Below, piece by piece: positions 26,224-35,411 of a DNA stretch of 64,000 nucleotides (positions are counted from its first letter, which is position 1; each line of letters opens with the position of its first letter). The DNA comes from an uncultured Flavobacteriaceae bacterium (GTDB taxonomy: Bacteria; Bacteroidota; Bacteroidia; Flavobacteriales; Flavobacteriaceae): positions 124,001 to 188,000 of the forward strand of contig CANKZQ010000005.1 of NCBI GenBank assembly GCA_947488345.1. Direction: 5' to 3'. The notes under the pieces were generated by a model. That model searched no databases and was not told the DNA's origin. It worked only from the letters and a program-made list of their open reading frames with translations. The translations under genes were made by a program, and so were the position numbers.

Positions 26224-27078
26224 ATGAAAAGACAAAAACTGAATTGGAGTATTTTATTGTTAGCGTTGATCGGGCTATTCTTGACAAGTTGTCAAGACGA
26301 AGATACGAGCATAGACACTTCTGCATCACAAGAGATTGATCTAAAAAGTACTGAGACTGAAACAGAGTTGGATAATGTTTCTGATGAATCTAGTGCCTTG
26401 ATTGAAGAGGCCTATTTAACCGAAGAATTTGCTGAAACAAAGAGTATTCCAGGAAACAGATATTTACCCGACTGTGTAACAATTACAAAAGTAATTACTC
26501 AAAATAACAAAGAAGTAACGGTAGATTTTGGAGAAGGGTGTGAGCTACGGAATGGAAATATGGTAAGTGGTAAAATTATTTTAGAGTATGCTAAGGATCC
26601 TGATGCCGCTAGTAAAATGATTTCTTTTGAATTTGACGGTTTTGTTTTTAATGAAAAGACTGTTGAAGGAAATGGTTCTATTTTAAGAGAGCGCTCAAAT
26701 GATAACGGAAACCCTCGATCTACAAGAACAGGAACGATTACCGTGACTTGGCCAGATAGTTCTAGTGCCAATAAAAATGGCACAAAAATAAGAGAATGGA
26801 TTGAAGGTTATGGAACTGGTGCTTGGGGAGATAATGTATTTTTAATTACAGGAAATTGGATGTTTACCAAGAAAAACGGCACTGTTTTATCTGCAAAAAT
26901 TGTAGAACCTTTAAGAAGAGAACTTGCTTGTAAATTTTTAGTTAGTGGAACAGTAGAATTGGCTAAAAATGAAAATAGTGCGGTATTAAATTACGGTGAT
27001 GGAGATTGCGATTCTTCAGCAATAGTGAATATCAATGGAGGACCGGATAGAGAAATAGATTTAAGTGCTATTCGATAA
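26224..27078 (+). CDS. Lipoprotein of unknown function, 284 aa
   Basis: A lipoprotein signal peptide with LTSC (lipobox Cys about residue 23) and an acidic Ser/Thr/Glu-rich linker (about 25-65) tether a beta-rich domain to a membrane. The domain has two related parts, one with CVTITKV and VTVDFGEGC, another ending LNYGDGDCDSS, so it seems internally repetitive with conserved Cys. I do not recognise an enzymatic motif. It is a single-gene unit bounded by a bidirectional terminator shared with accD. Confidence 0.75.
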   Translation: MKRQKLNWSILLLALIGLFLTSCQDEDTSIDTSASQEIDLKSTETETELDNVSDESSALIEEAYLTEEFAETKSIPGNRYLPDCVTITKVITQNNKEVTVDFGEGCELRNGNMVSGKIILEYAKDPDAASKMISFEFDGFVFNEKTVEGNGSILRERSNDNGNPRSTRTGTITVTWPDSSSANKNGTKIREWIEGYGTGAWGDNVFLITGNWMFTKKNGTVLSAKIVEPLRRELACKFLVSGTVELAKNENSAVLNYGDGDCDSSAIVNINGGPDREIDLSAIR

Positions 27079-27087
27079 AAAGGTAAT

Positions 27088-27122
27088 AAAAAAGAGCGAT
27101 ACATTTGTATCGCTCTTTTTTT
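27088..27122. terminator. Bidirectional terminator between the lipoprotein gene and accD
   Basis: AAAAAAGAGCGATAC and GTATCGCTCTTTTTT form a 15-base stem around an ATTT loop. Confidence 0.9.
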
Positions 27123-27981
27123 ATGATCTTATCGGATTATTTTCTATCAAGTCAATATATAAATTGATTTGTTCTTTTAAATTTTTACGCTCTATGATTT
27201 TATCTAAAAATCCGTGTTCTAAAACGAATTCAGCACGTTGAAAACCTTCTGGTAAATCTTTACCAGTGGTATCCTTTACAACACGCGGTCCTGCGAAAGC
27301 TACAAGCGCATTTGGCTCAGCAAAATTAACATCACCCAACATCGCATATGAAGCAGTCGTTCCTCCAGTAGTAGGATCGGTACACAAAGAGATATAAGGT
27401 ATTTTTGCTTCGCTTAACTGTGCTAATTTAGCAGAGGTTTTTACCAATTGCATCAAGGACAATGAAGCCTCTTGCATTCTTGCTCCTCCTGACTTAGAAA
27501 TCATTAAAAAAGGTATATTCTTTTGCATAGAATAGTCAATAGCACGGGCAATTTTCTCACCTACAACACTTCCCATCGAACCTCCAATAAATTTAAAATC
27601 CATTGCTGCTACAACAATGTCTTTACCTAAAGACTTGCCTACGGCAGTTCTCACGGCATCTTTTAATTTCGTTTTTTCTTGTGCATCTTTTAAACGATCC
27701 GGATATTTTTTAGTGTCTTCAAACTTTAATGGATCTTTAGAAGTAATACCAGCATTTAGTTCTTTGTATTTATTTTCGTCAAATAAAATTTCAAAATACT
27801 CATTACTACCAATTCGAACATGATAACCATCTTCAGGACTTACATAGTAATTCTCTTTTAATTCGTCTGTATCAACAATTTTTCCACTAGGCGTTTTATA
27901 CCACAACCCTTTAGGAACATCTTTCTTTTCTTCAGTAGGAGTTTGAATTCCCTTGTCTTTTCTTTTAAACCAAGCTGACAT
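27121..27981 (-). CDS. accD: Acetyl-CoA carboxylase carboxyltransferase subunit beta, zinc-ribbon-less
   Basis: A 286-residue beta subunit of the carboxyltransferase that makes malonyl-CoA for fatty acid synthesis together with AccA. The crotonase-like core is intact, with [24 protein letters not shown] and [15 protein letters not shown]. The N-terminal zinc ribbon is not: the four cysteines of typical AccD are replaced, as in YKTPSGK (28-34) and VSPEDGYH (47-54). From memory this loss is general in flavobacteria, so it is a lineage trait and not decay. It sits alone between a terminator and fba. Confidence 0.96.
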   Translation of the reverse strand: MSAWFKRKDKGIQTPTEEKKDVPKGLWYKTPSGKIVDTDELKENYYVSPEDGYHVRIGSNEYFEILFDENKYKELNAGITSKDPLKFEDTKKYPDRLKDAQEKTKLKDAVRTAVGKSLGKDIVVAAMDFKFIGGSMGSVVGEKIARAIDYSMQKNIPFLMISKSGGARMQEASLSLMQLVKTSAKLAQLSEAKIPYISLCTDPTTGGTTASYAMLGDVNFAEPNALVAFAGPRVVKDTTGKDLPEGFQRAEFVLEHGFLDKIIERKNLKEQINLYIDLIENNPIRS

Positions 27982-28049
27982 AAGATAATTATTTGGGGTG
28001 GCAAGTTAGTAAAAAAATGAAAGGCTTCGTAAAAATAAAGATGAGAAAA

Positions 28050-29117
28050 TTATAATGTATCTACATTGTTTAAATCTTCAAAAGCTTGTTTCAAACGTTC
28101 TGTAAAACTTATTTCTCCTTTACGTAACCATCCTCGAGGGTCGTAATACTTTTTGTTAGGAACATCATCTCCGTCAGGATTTCCAATTTGTTTCTGCAAA
28201 TAAGCTTCCTTGTCTTTCATATAATCACGAATACCACTCATAAAAGCATACTGCATGTCAGTATCAATATTCATTTTTATAACACCATAACTAATTCCTT
28301 CACGGATTTCTTCAACCGTAGAACCAGATCCTCCGTGAAAAACAAAATCAATATGATTATGACCTACATTGTATTTTTCTGAGATATACTCTTGAGAATT
28401 CTTCAAAATTTTAGGGGTCAATTTCACATTACCTGGTTTGTATACGCCATGAACATTACCGAAAGCAGCAGCCACAGTAAATTGATCACTTACTTTACTT
28501 AACTCCTCATAAGCATAGGCAACTTCTTCGGGCTGTGTATATAATTTAGAGTCATCAACATCAGTATTGTCTACCCCATCTTCTTCACCTCCTGTAATAC
28601 CTAATTCTATTTCTAGCGTCATGCCCATTTTACTCATACGCTCTAAATAGTGCTTGCAGATCTCAATATTTTCCTCAATAGGTTCTTCTGATAGATCAAT
28701 CATATGAGAACTATATAATGGTTTTCCAGTAGCAGCAAAATGTTCTTCACTTGCGGCTAATAAACCATCTATCCATGGCAATAATTTTTTTGCACAATGA
28801 TCGGTATGTAAAATAACAGGAACACCATAAGCCTCGGCCATTAAATGCACATGCTTGGCCCCTGCAACGGCACCGGCGATAGCTGCTTTTTGCCCTTCGT
28901 TAGATAAACCTTTACCGGCATTAAATTGTGCACCACCATTAGAAAATTGAATAATTACGGGAGCATTAAGATCTCTGGCAGTCTCTAGAACGCCATTGAT
29001 ACTATTGGAGCCAATAACGTTTACAGCTGGTAATGCAAACCCTTTTTCCTTTGCTAATTTAAAAATCGCTTGCACTTCACGCCCTGTTGCTACTCCTGGT
29101 TTTATAGTATGACTCAT
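28050..29117 (-). CDS. fbaA: Class II fructose-bisphosphate aldolase
   Basis: A 355-residue zinc-dependent aldolase that splits fructose-1,6-bisphosphate to the triose phosphates in glycolysis and runs in reverse in gluconeogenesis. Diagnostic parts are PVILHTDHCAKKLLPW (zinc His and catalytic Asp), the LEIELGITGGEEDG loop, FGNVHGVYKPG and FVFHGGSGST (zinc His). Length and the long C-terminal region place it in the class IIA group with E. coli FbaA. It lies 69 bases upstream of accD on the same strand. Confidence 0.97.
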   Translation of the reverse strand: MSHTIKPGVATGREVQAIFKLAKEKGFALPAVNVIGSNSINGVLETARDLNAPVIIQFSNGGAQFNAGKGLSNEGQKAAIAGAVAGAKHVHLMAEAYGVPVILHTDHCAKKLLPWIDGLLAASEEHFAATGKPLYSSHMIDLSEEPIEENIEICKHYLERMSKMGMTLEIELGITGGEEDGVDNTDVDDSKLYTQPEEVAYAYEELSKVSDQFTVAAAFGNVHGVYKPGNVKLTPKILKNSQEYISEKYNVGHNHIDFVFHGGSGSTVEEIREGISYGVIKMNIDTDMQYAFMSGIRDYMKDKEAYLQKQIGNPDGDDVPNKKYYDPRGWLRKGEISFTERLKQAFEDLNNVDTL

Positions 29118-29236
29118 TTAGTTTGATTTAAGAGTTGAAATATTTGGGTATAAAAGTAAACATTTTTAGAGATACCGAGTACAAAGTAGTATGATAATAA
29201 ACGAAATCGATATAGTATAAAAAAAGAGAAATTTAC

Positions 29237-31828
29237 TTAGAAAGGATAGTTGATGCCAATATTGTAAACGGCTCTATTAAAATTATAGTTTTGAAACCAT
29301 TTGTTCTCTAAATTATAAGGTTCATAGGTTTTAAAACCAGCGTCTAATCTAAAAATAAGAAACCCGAAATCATAGCGGGCTCCAAAACCAGAACCGATAG
29401 CCATGCCCTTAAAGGAATTGAAACTATTAAATTTGGCTTCTGAAGAAGTAAGGGGTGATTTGGTAATATCCCAAATATTTCCGGCATCTATGAATAAGGC
29501 TCCATTTAAACTATTTAACACTTTGAATCGATATTCAAGATTGGAGGTAAGCTTAAGACTTCCAGTATTAAATTCTAATGTACTTTGTTCTGAACCTGGC
29601 CCTAGGCGAAAGGTTCGCCATGCACGAATATCGTTAGAACCACCTGCTCTGTAGCTTCGACTAAATGGAATGTCATCCGAATTTCCAAAAGGAACTGCGA
29701 TTCCGAAGAATTGACGAAAAACTAAAGAAGTATTTTGATTGATACCCCAGTATTTTTTATATTCAAATTCCGTTTTAAGATATTGAGCCACGGGTAGACC
29801 AAACAATTCTTTTTTACTCCCATCGGCTGGTTTTTTAACAAAGGCGGATGTCAATGAACCCGAAGAAATAAGCCTTCCTGTAAAAGCAGAAAAACTATTA
29901 TCTCTAAAATTCTCACGATTATTGTAATTATAAGCATATGAAATTACAGGTACTAACACGTCCTCGATTAATATTTCTCTTTGTTCTCTCACGTTGCTCG
30001 CAATTCGAAACTCTTCAGGATTAGAACCTGCGAAATCTTCATTGGAGTTTAAAACATAATTTATGTAGTTCAGTGGTTTTAAGATTGGGTTACCCGTTTC
30101 TCTATCCAAAATAGGAGCGCCACTCAATGCATCTCTCTCAACAGTATCAAAAGTTTCGGCGCTAGGTGCCAATGGATCGATATTATTAATTCCAGCATTG
30201 TAAGCTATATCATTTAGTTTGTTCGCTTCTGAGCCATAAACATCAAAATAATTTCCACGATTCGTGTTGCGTATATATTGAAGATTTAGCAATTCAACTT
30301 TATGGTTCGTTTTTGGGGAACTAATCCAGGTGTAATCGATTCCGGCGGTTACATTTTGTCTATCTAACCCGATATTATTTTGGATACCTAAACTAAGACC
30401 GATATTCGTTTTAGGAGACATGCGCTTCGGGATTAATTTTGATCCTTTAAAAGGAAATAAAAACCTTGGAAGTTTGAGTGTGACTCCAGATCCTATTTCC
30501 CAAGCATTAAAGAAGTCTGAATTGTCTGAAATCTCTTGAGAAGTGTTTAGAAAAGAACCTTGAAACGATAACTCTAAGATTTCGGCTCCTTTGAAAATAT
30601 TTCTGTTTAAAAAAGAGAACTTTCCTGAAATTCCAAATCGGTTGATACTCGATGTTGTAAATTCGGCGTCCCAACCCAATGAGTATTTTTTCAAGGGTGT
30701 TAAGAAAATGTTGGCAGTAAGGGTTTCATCGTCGTTTTCTTCATATTTAATGTCGACTGAGGGTCGAAAATTTTGCAATTCTCTTAAGAATTTTCTGGTA
30801 AGATCTCTATCGTTATCTCTATAAATTGAACCACTATCTATGATAATTGAGTTGGCTAAATACTTCGGATTATATTTTAACTCAGATTGAGCATAAAAAT
30901 TTATATTATTAAACTTAGCAGAATCTTGTTGCTTTTCATCTTTCGTGTTGAAGGAATAATCGGTATAAACATTTACTCTTTTAATTTTTTGAATCGTATA
31001 GGGTTTGTAGTAACTACTATCGTCGGCTTCAATTTTTCTATTGCCAATCACCAATTGTACATTTTGCTTGTGCCTTGCCATATTGGTGGTGTCTATATTG
31101 AACTCCATTAGGTCTCTTCCAAAATGATAGATACCTGAGTTTCTATATAAATTGACTAACCGATCCTGTTCCTTTTCAAAATTTTGAGTTTTAAAAAGGT
31201 CTCCTTTTTTTATGAAAGAAGCATCAAGAGTAGTTTTGTATAAAGAATCTAAAACGGGAGAAGCTATATTACTTGTAATTGTATCTAAAAAATAAGGATT
31301 TTTTGTGGTGACCTCATAGTCTACACTTATACGCTTAGATTCAGTGGTGTTTTCTTTATAAGTTACTATTGCATCCCAATACCCTTCATTAAAATAATAG
31401 TCCTCTAAACTCTGAGTTGATTTTTTTATTTTATCAAGGTCAGAAATAACGGGAGCATTACCACTTTTCAGTAACCATTTATTAAATCCTCTTGAGCTTT
31501 TTTCTAAGGCCTTAAATTGTTTCTCTGAGAATTTTTTAGTCGCCCATTTCTTAAAATTCGGTTTATTTGAGGGCCATCGTAAAGAAATCGTATCAGGATT
31601 TCCTAAGTTGTATAGATGCAAAGAAAAAGGAATTCCTAAAATTTTTTGATTGGGTTTTTGTCGCAAAAAACTATACAACTTTTGAGATGATACTTTTTGA
31701 TCATTCACAATAATCGTATTCTTTTCGAGTAGGTAATTATTTTCAGGAACATGTTTTGTAGCGTCGCAGGCAACAATCAATATTACTAATACAATAAATA
31801 ATACTATTTTCGTGAAAATATTATACAA
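29237..31828 (-). CDS. tamL: TamL-type BamA/TamA family outer-membrane lipoprotein
   Basis: An 863-residue protein with a lipoprotein signal (lipobox Cys in LIVACD, about residue 21), POTRA-like N-terminal repeats and a C-terminal 16-strand Omp85 barrel ending in YPF. The barrel contains the lid-loop motif region SFSRSYRAGGSNDIRAWR, close to the canonical VRGF/Y motif. TamL replaces TamA in Bacteroidota and works with the AsmA-like TamB protein in outer-membrane biogenesis. Lipidation is the defining difference from TamA. It diverges from a TrmH-type methyltransferase gene, an arrangement I recall as usual in flavobacteria. Confidence 0.9.
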   Translation of the reverse strand: MYNIFTKIVLFIVLVILIVACDATKHVPENNYLLEKNTIIVNDQKVSSQKLYSFLRQKPNQKILGIPFSLHLYNLGNPDTISLRWPSNKPNFKKWATKKFSEKQFKALEKSSRGFNKWLLKSGNAPVISDLDKIKKSTQSLEDYYFNEGYWDAIVTYKENTTESKRISVDYEVTTKNPYFLDTITSNIASPVLDSLYKTTLDASFIKKGDLFKTQNFEKEQDRLVNLYRNSGIYHFGRDLMEFNIDTTNMARHKQNVQLVIGNRKIEADDSSYYKPYTIQKIKRVNVYTDYSFNTKDEKQQDSAKFNNINFYAQSELKYNPKYLANSIIIDSGSIYRDNDRDLTRKFLRELQNFRPSVDIKYEENDDETLTANIFLTPLKKYSLGWDAEFTTSSINRFGISGKFSFLNRNIFKGAEILELSFQGSFLNTSQEISDNSDFFNAWEIGSGVTLKLPRFLFPFKGSKLIPKRMSPKTNIGLSLGIQNNIGLDRQNVTAGIDYTWISSPKTNHKVELLNLQYIRNTNRGNYFDVYGSEANKLNDIAYNAGINNIDPLAPSAETFDTVERDALSGAPILDRETGNPILKPLNYINYVLNSNEDFAGSNPEEFRIASNVREQREILIEDVLVPVISYAYNYNNRENFRDNSFSAFTGRLISSGSLTSAFVKKPADGSKKELFGLPVAQYLKTEFEYKKYWGINQNTSLVFRQFFGIAVPFGNSDDIPFSRSYRAGGSNDIRAWRTFRLGPGSEQSTLEFNTGSLKLTSNLEYRFKVLNSLNGALFIDAGNIWDITKSPLTSSEAKFNSFNSFKGMAIGSGFGARYDFGFLIFRLDAGFKTYEPYNLENKWFQNYNFNRAVYNIGINYPF

Positions 31829-31921
31829 TACAGTCTTGTTTAACGCTCTGAAAGCTGAAAAATATTTAACAATTAGTAATTTGAGTTAGATTATAAAGAA
31901 TCAATTACCTGCTCTTTACAT

Positions 31922-31952
31922 CAAAAGTAATACTATTTACATGCTAAGCAAA
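31922..31952 (-). promoter_or_regulatory. Promoter of tamL
   Basis: On the minus strand TTTG (31949-31952), a 19-base spacer and TACTTTTG (31922-31929) match the -33/-7 consensus. The spacer overlaps the start codon of the divergent trmH-family gene. Confidence 0.6.
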
Positions 31953-32675
31953 AATCAATTAAAATTAATAACAAGTTTACATCAAAAAAAGTACCGAACT
32001 CGTCATGGTTTGTTTATAGCGGAAGGCATAAAGGTAGTTTGCGAGTTTTTAGACTCATCATTTCAGTTAAAGAATTTATACACTACAGAAGTTATTCAGG
32101 AGTTTGAAGGGTATAATCCTCAAATTATTTCTGAAATAGAATTAAAAAAAATCAGCAATTTAAAAACACCAAATAAGGTATTGGGCGTTTTTGAGATACC
32201 TGAAATGAAACAGATAGAGCATGAGGGGTTGTTATTGGTTTTAGATGACATCAAGGATCCCGGTAATTTGGGCACAATTATTAGGTTATGCGATTGGTTT
32301 GGAATACGGAAAGTTGTCTGTTCTAAAGAGACCGTTGATTGCTACAATGCGAAGGTGGTGCAATCTACGATGGGTTCATTGACTAGAGTTTCCTTAGTTT
32401 ACACAGATTTAATTCCTTTTTTAGAAAGCACAGAGTTACCTATTTATGGAGCATTATTGGACGGAGAAAATATCTACAATACTTCTTTAATAAAAGATGC
32501 AATTCTAATCATAGGGAATGAATCAAATGGTATATCGAGCGAGGTATCTGAATTTGTTACACATCGAATTACCATTCCGCGATTTGGAAGTTTACAATTA
32601 GCAGAAAGCTTAAATGCTGCCACTGCCACTGCCATTATCATAAGTGAATTTAGATCGTCTCTTATTGAAAAGTGA
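31941..32675 (+). CDS. TrmH/SpoU-family RNA 2'-O-methyltransferase
   Basis: A 244-residue SPOUT methyltransferase for ribose methylation of rRNA or tRNA. The N-terminal substrate-binding part (KKYRTRHGLFIAEGIKVV) is followed by the trefoil-knot motifs VLDDIKDPGNLGTIIRLCDWFG (motif 1), IIGNESNGIS (motif 2) and IPRFGSLQLAESLNAATATAI (motif 3), here each named by its key part. The target nucleotide cannot be read from sequence. Its last 14 bases overlap the end of the convergent porT gene. Confidence 0.93.
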   Translation: MLSKNQLKLITSLHQKKYRTRHGLFIAEGIKVVCEFLDSSFQLKNLYTTEVIQEFEGYNPQIISEIELKKISNLKTPNKVLGVFEIPEMKQIEHEGLLLVLDDIKDPGNLGTIIRLCDWFGIRKVVCSKETVDCYNAKVVQSTMGSLTRVSLVYTDLIPFLESTELPIYGALLDGENIYNTSLIKDAILIIGNESNGISSEVSEFVTHRITIPRFGSLQLAESLNAATATAIIISEFRSSLIEK

Positions 32676-33384
32676 AATTAATAAAAATCCCTCTGGTTCC
32701 TAAATAATCAACAGGTGCTGTAAACGGACTAGGAACGTCATCATAAACTAATTCATTGTTAATGGCAAAAATTCCTCGAATCGAAGGTGAAAATTTGAAC
32801 CATTGCAAATAAATATCTACCCCGACCCCAACTTCGTACATAAAATTACTTGTTTTCATCCTAAATTGTCCACTTGTGTTGTCATCAGGATTATTTTGAT
32901 TGCTAGAGAAATTATAATCATAAGATACGCCTCCGATTACAAAAGCACGCATATTATCTAATCTTTTCGTGCTTAATTTCAACAATAAGGGCAATCTTAA
33001 ATAAGTTCCGGGAATATCTCTAACATTACTCGGACTTAAACCTGCAACAACGTCCTCAGCGTAGGTAATTGTCTTCGTATTACTCGATAATCCAGGTTCG
33101 AAACGAACACTAATATGCTCGTTTAAATTATATCCAACAACAAGTCCAATATTAAAACCTAAAGATTCTTCAACGGTTATATAGTCTGAGTTTTCATCTA
33201 GAACTAGAGCGTTACTTGGGTTATATGTTACTTTAAACCCTTTATTATTAAGACCTAAATAATAGGCAAAGTGCAACTTTTTTTTATCTACATTGGGTAG
33301 ATATTCTATGCGATCTTTCTGGGCAAATAGATTACTAGCAGAAATTAAAAGAAAGCAGGTGCTTACAATGATTATTCGTTTCAT
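32662..33384 (-). CDS. porT: Type IX secretion system protein PorT
   Basis: A 240-residue outer-membrane barrel protein with a cleavable signal peptide (about 1-21, LLISASNLFAQ). The sequence and its place directly behind ubiE match PorT (SprT in Flavobacterium), a component of the type IX secretion machine that exports adhesins and enzymes and supports gliding. The C terminus (IFINFTFQ) has the barrel signature. It starts 9 bases after the ubiE stop, so they are co-transcribed. Two type IX cargo-like genes and gldH in this window fit this role. Confidence 0.88.
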   Translation of the reverse strand: MKRIIIVSTCFLLISASNLFAQKDRIEYLPNVDKKKLHFAYYLGLNNKGFKVTYNPSNALVLDENSDYITVEESLGFNIGLVVGYNLNEHISVRFEPGLSSNTKTITYAEDVVAGLSPSNVRDIPGTYLRLPLLLKLSTKRLDNMRAFVIGGVSYDYNFSSNQNNPDDNTSGQFRMKTSNFMYEVGVGVDIYLQWFKFSPSIRGIFAINNELVYDDVPSPFTAPVDYLGTRGIFINFTFQ

Positions 33385-33393
33385 ATAAATTAA

Positions 33394-34122
33394 TTACTTT
33401 TTTGCAGTATACATTGCTGCAATTCCAAAAGTTAAAGATCTGTTAGTTGCATTATTAAACCCATTTTTTTGCAAAATATTGTTGAAGTTTTCACCATAAG
33501 GAAAAGCAGCTGCCGACTCTGGCAAATATGAATAGGCATTTTTGTCTTTTGAAAACAACTTTCCAACAGTAGGAATAATGTATTTAGAATACAATTTGAA
33601 CAATTGTTTCATCGGAAATTTTTCTGGCTGAGAAGTTTCCAGTATTGCTAAAACTCCTGCAGGTTTGAGGACTCGTTTTATTTCTTGAAGTCCCTTATCT
33701 AAGTTTTCAAAATTTCGTACCCCAAAACCTACCGTTATAGCGTCAAAAGTATTGTCTTCAAAGGGCATATTTTCAGAGTCACCCTGTATCATATCAATAC
33801 TTCCTTCTAATTTCTTATTTTTTATTTTTTCAATACCCATATCTAGCATTCCTTGCGAAATATCTAAGCCAATCACTTTTTCAGGGTTTAATTTTGTCAG
33901 CATGATAGCAAAATCTCCAGTTCCTGTAGCGATATCTAATATTTGTTTTGGGTTATTTTGCCCGACAAATTTCACTACTTTTTTTCTCCATCTCATATCT
34001 ATACCAAAGGTTAAAACACGATTTAAGAAATCGTAATTGGTAGAGACCTTGTCAAACATCTGTTCGACTTGATCTTTTTTTCCTAGTTCAGAATTTTTAT
34101 ATGGAGTAACCTTAGTAGCCAT
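33394..34122 (-). CDS. ubiE: Demethylmenaquinone methyltransferase
   Basis: A 242-residue SAM-dependent methyltransferase that converts demethylmenaquinone to menaquinone, the last step of the main quinone pathway in this group. Signatures are [22 protein letters not shown] at the N terminus, the SAM loop [11 protein letters not shown] and the GFGVRNFEN / [13 protein letters not shown] blocks. Length is normal. A -7 box TATCTTTG on the minus strand at 34142-34149 lies 20 bases upstream. porT follows in the same transcript. Confidence 0.97.
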   Translation of the reverse strand: MATKVTPYKNSELGKKDQVEQMFDKVSTNYDFLNRVLTFGIDMRWRKKVVKFVGQNNPKQILDIATGTGDFAIMLTKLNPEKVIGLDISQGMLDMGIEKIKNKKLEGSIDMIQGDSENMPFEDNTFDAITVGFGVRNFENLDKGLQEIKRVLKPAGVLAILETSQPEKFPMKQLFKLYSKYIIPTVGKLFSKDKNAYSYLPESAAAFPYGENFNNILQKNGFNNATNRSLTFGIAAMYTAKK

Positions 34123-34217
34123 GCTAATAAATTAATTTTGACAAAGATACACATTCAGATAATAAAGATAAACCTTCTAGGTTTTTTTAACGAGATCAAA
34201 CATAATTGGTAAAATAC

Positions 34218-34249
34218 TTGACAAGCCCTATGCCCATATTGTATATTTG
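34218..34249 (+). promoter_or_regulatory. Promoter of queA
   Basis: TTG (34218-34220), a 21-base spacer and TATATTTG (34242-34249) match the consensus. The position downstream of the in-frame ATG at 34206 excludes that codon as the start. Confidence 0.65.
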
Positions 34250-34283
34250 CGCTCATTTTTACAAAACTCTAAACCATAAATTA

Positions 34284-35333
34284 ATGAAGTTATCACATTT
34301 TAAATTTGACTTACCAGAGGAATTACTTGCAGAATATCCATCAGAACAACGCGATGAAGCGCGTTTGATGGTATTGAATCGTAAGGAACAAACCATTGAA
34401 CATAAACATTTTAAAGATTTGGTAAATTATTTTGATGAAGGTGATATCATGGTTTTCAACAATACCAAGGTTTTTCCAGCTAGACTTTACGGAAATAAAG
34501 AAAAAACTGGCGCTAGAATTGAAGTGTTTTTGTTAAGAGAATTGAATAAGGAAAGTCGCTTATGGGATGTATTAGTTGATCCTGCAAGGAAAATTAGAAT
34601 AGGAAACAAATTATTCTTTGGCGATAATGATGACTTGGTAGCTGAGGTAATCGATAATACAACTTCGAGAGGTAGAACATTACGCTTTTTATTCGATGGA
34701 AGTTATGAAGAGTTTCGCAAAAAATTGAAAGATTTGGGCGAAACACCATTGCCAAAATATATCAAAAGAGATGTAGAACCTTCAGATGTAGAAAGATATC
34801 AAACAATTTATGCGAAACATGAAGGTGCTGTTGCTGCGCCTACAGCCGGATTGCATTTTTCCAAACATTTGTTAAAACGATTGGAAATTAAAGGAATTGA
34901 TTTGGCCGAGGTAACCTTACATGTAGGATTAGGAACTTTTCAACCCGTAGAAGTAGAAGATTTGTCAAAGCATAAAATGGATTCTGAAGAGATTATCATT
35001 CCAGAGAGTGCGGCGAATACAGTGAACAATGCCTTGGATAATAAGAAACGTGTATGTGCAGTAGGGACCACCGTAATGAGAACTATGGAAAGTTCAATGT
35101 CTGCAGATTACAGATTGAAGCCTTATAGTGGATGGACTCATAAGTTCATCTTTCCTCCGTACGATTTTGGTATTGCCAATGCCATGGTGACGAATTTTCA
35201 TACACCTCAATCTACGCTTATGATGATGACAGCGGCTTTTGCAGGACACGATTTCCTAAAAGAGGCATATGCAGAAGCCATCAAAGAGAAATATAACTTT
35301 TATTCATACGGTGACGCGATGTTAATTCTATAG
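34284..35333 (+). CDS. queA: S-adenosylmethionine:tRNA ribosyltransferase-isomerase
   Basis: A 349-residue enzyme that transfers and isomerises the ribosyl part of SAM to form epoxyqueuosine in tRNAs with GUN anticodons. The ATG at 34284 begins the usual N terminus ([18 protein letters not shown]) and is preceded by a matched promoter. Conserved blocks include [26 protein letters not shown] and [11 protein letters not shown], all hallmark QueA sequences. Length matches the family. It stands between the divergent ubiE gene and a type IX cargo gene. Confidence 0.97.
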   Translation: MKLSHFKFDLPEELLAEYPSEQRDEARLMVLNRKEQTIEHKHFKDLVNYFDEGDIMVFNNTKVFPARLYGNKEKTGARIEVFLLRELNKESRLWDVLVDPARKIRIGNKLFFGDNDDLVAEVIDNTTSRGRTLRFLFDGSYEEFRKKLKDLGETPLPKYIKRDVEPSDVERYQTIYAKHEGAVAAPTAGLHFSKHLLKRLEIKGIDLAEVTLHVGLGTFQPVEVEDLSKHKMDSEEIIIPESAANTVNNALDNKKRVCAVGTTVMRTMESSMSADYRLKPYSGWTHKFIFPPYDFGIANAMVTNFHTPQSTLMMMTAAFAGHDFLKEAYAEAIKEKYNFYSYGDAMLIL

Positions 35334-35411
35334 GTAACAACTATAATTTATATGGACAACTCATATAATAACTGATATTTACCTAACTTAGTAATCTTAA
35401 AATAGTATACG

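Noticed and set aside
34206-34283. N-terminal extension of queA from ATG 34206
   Set aside because: The consensus promoter lies downstream of that ATG, and the family start is at 34284.
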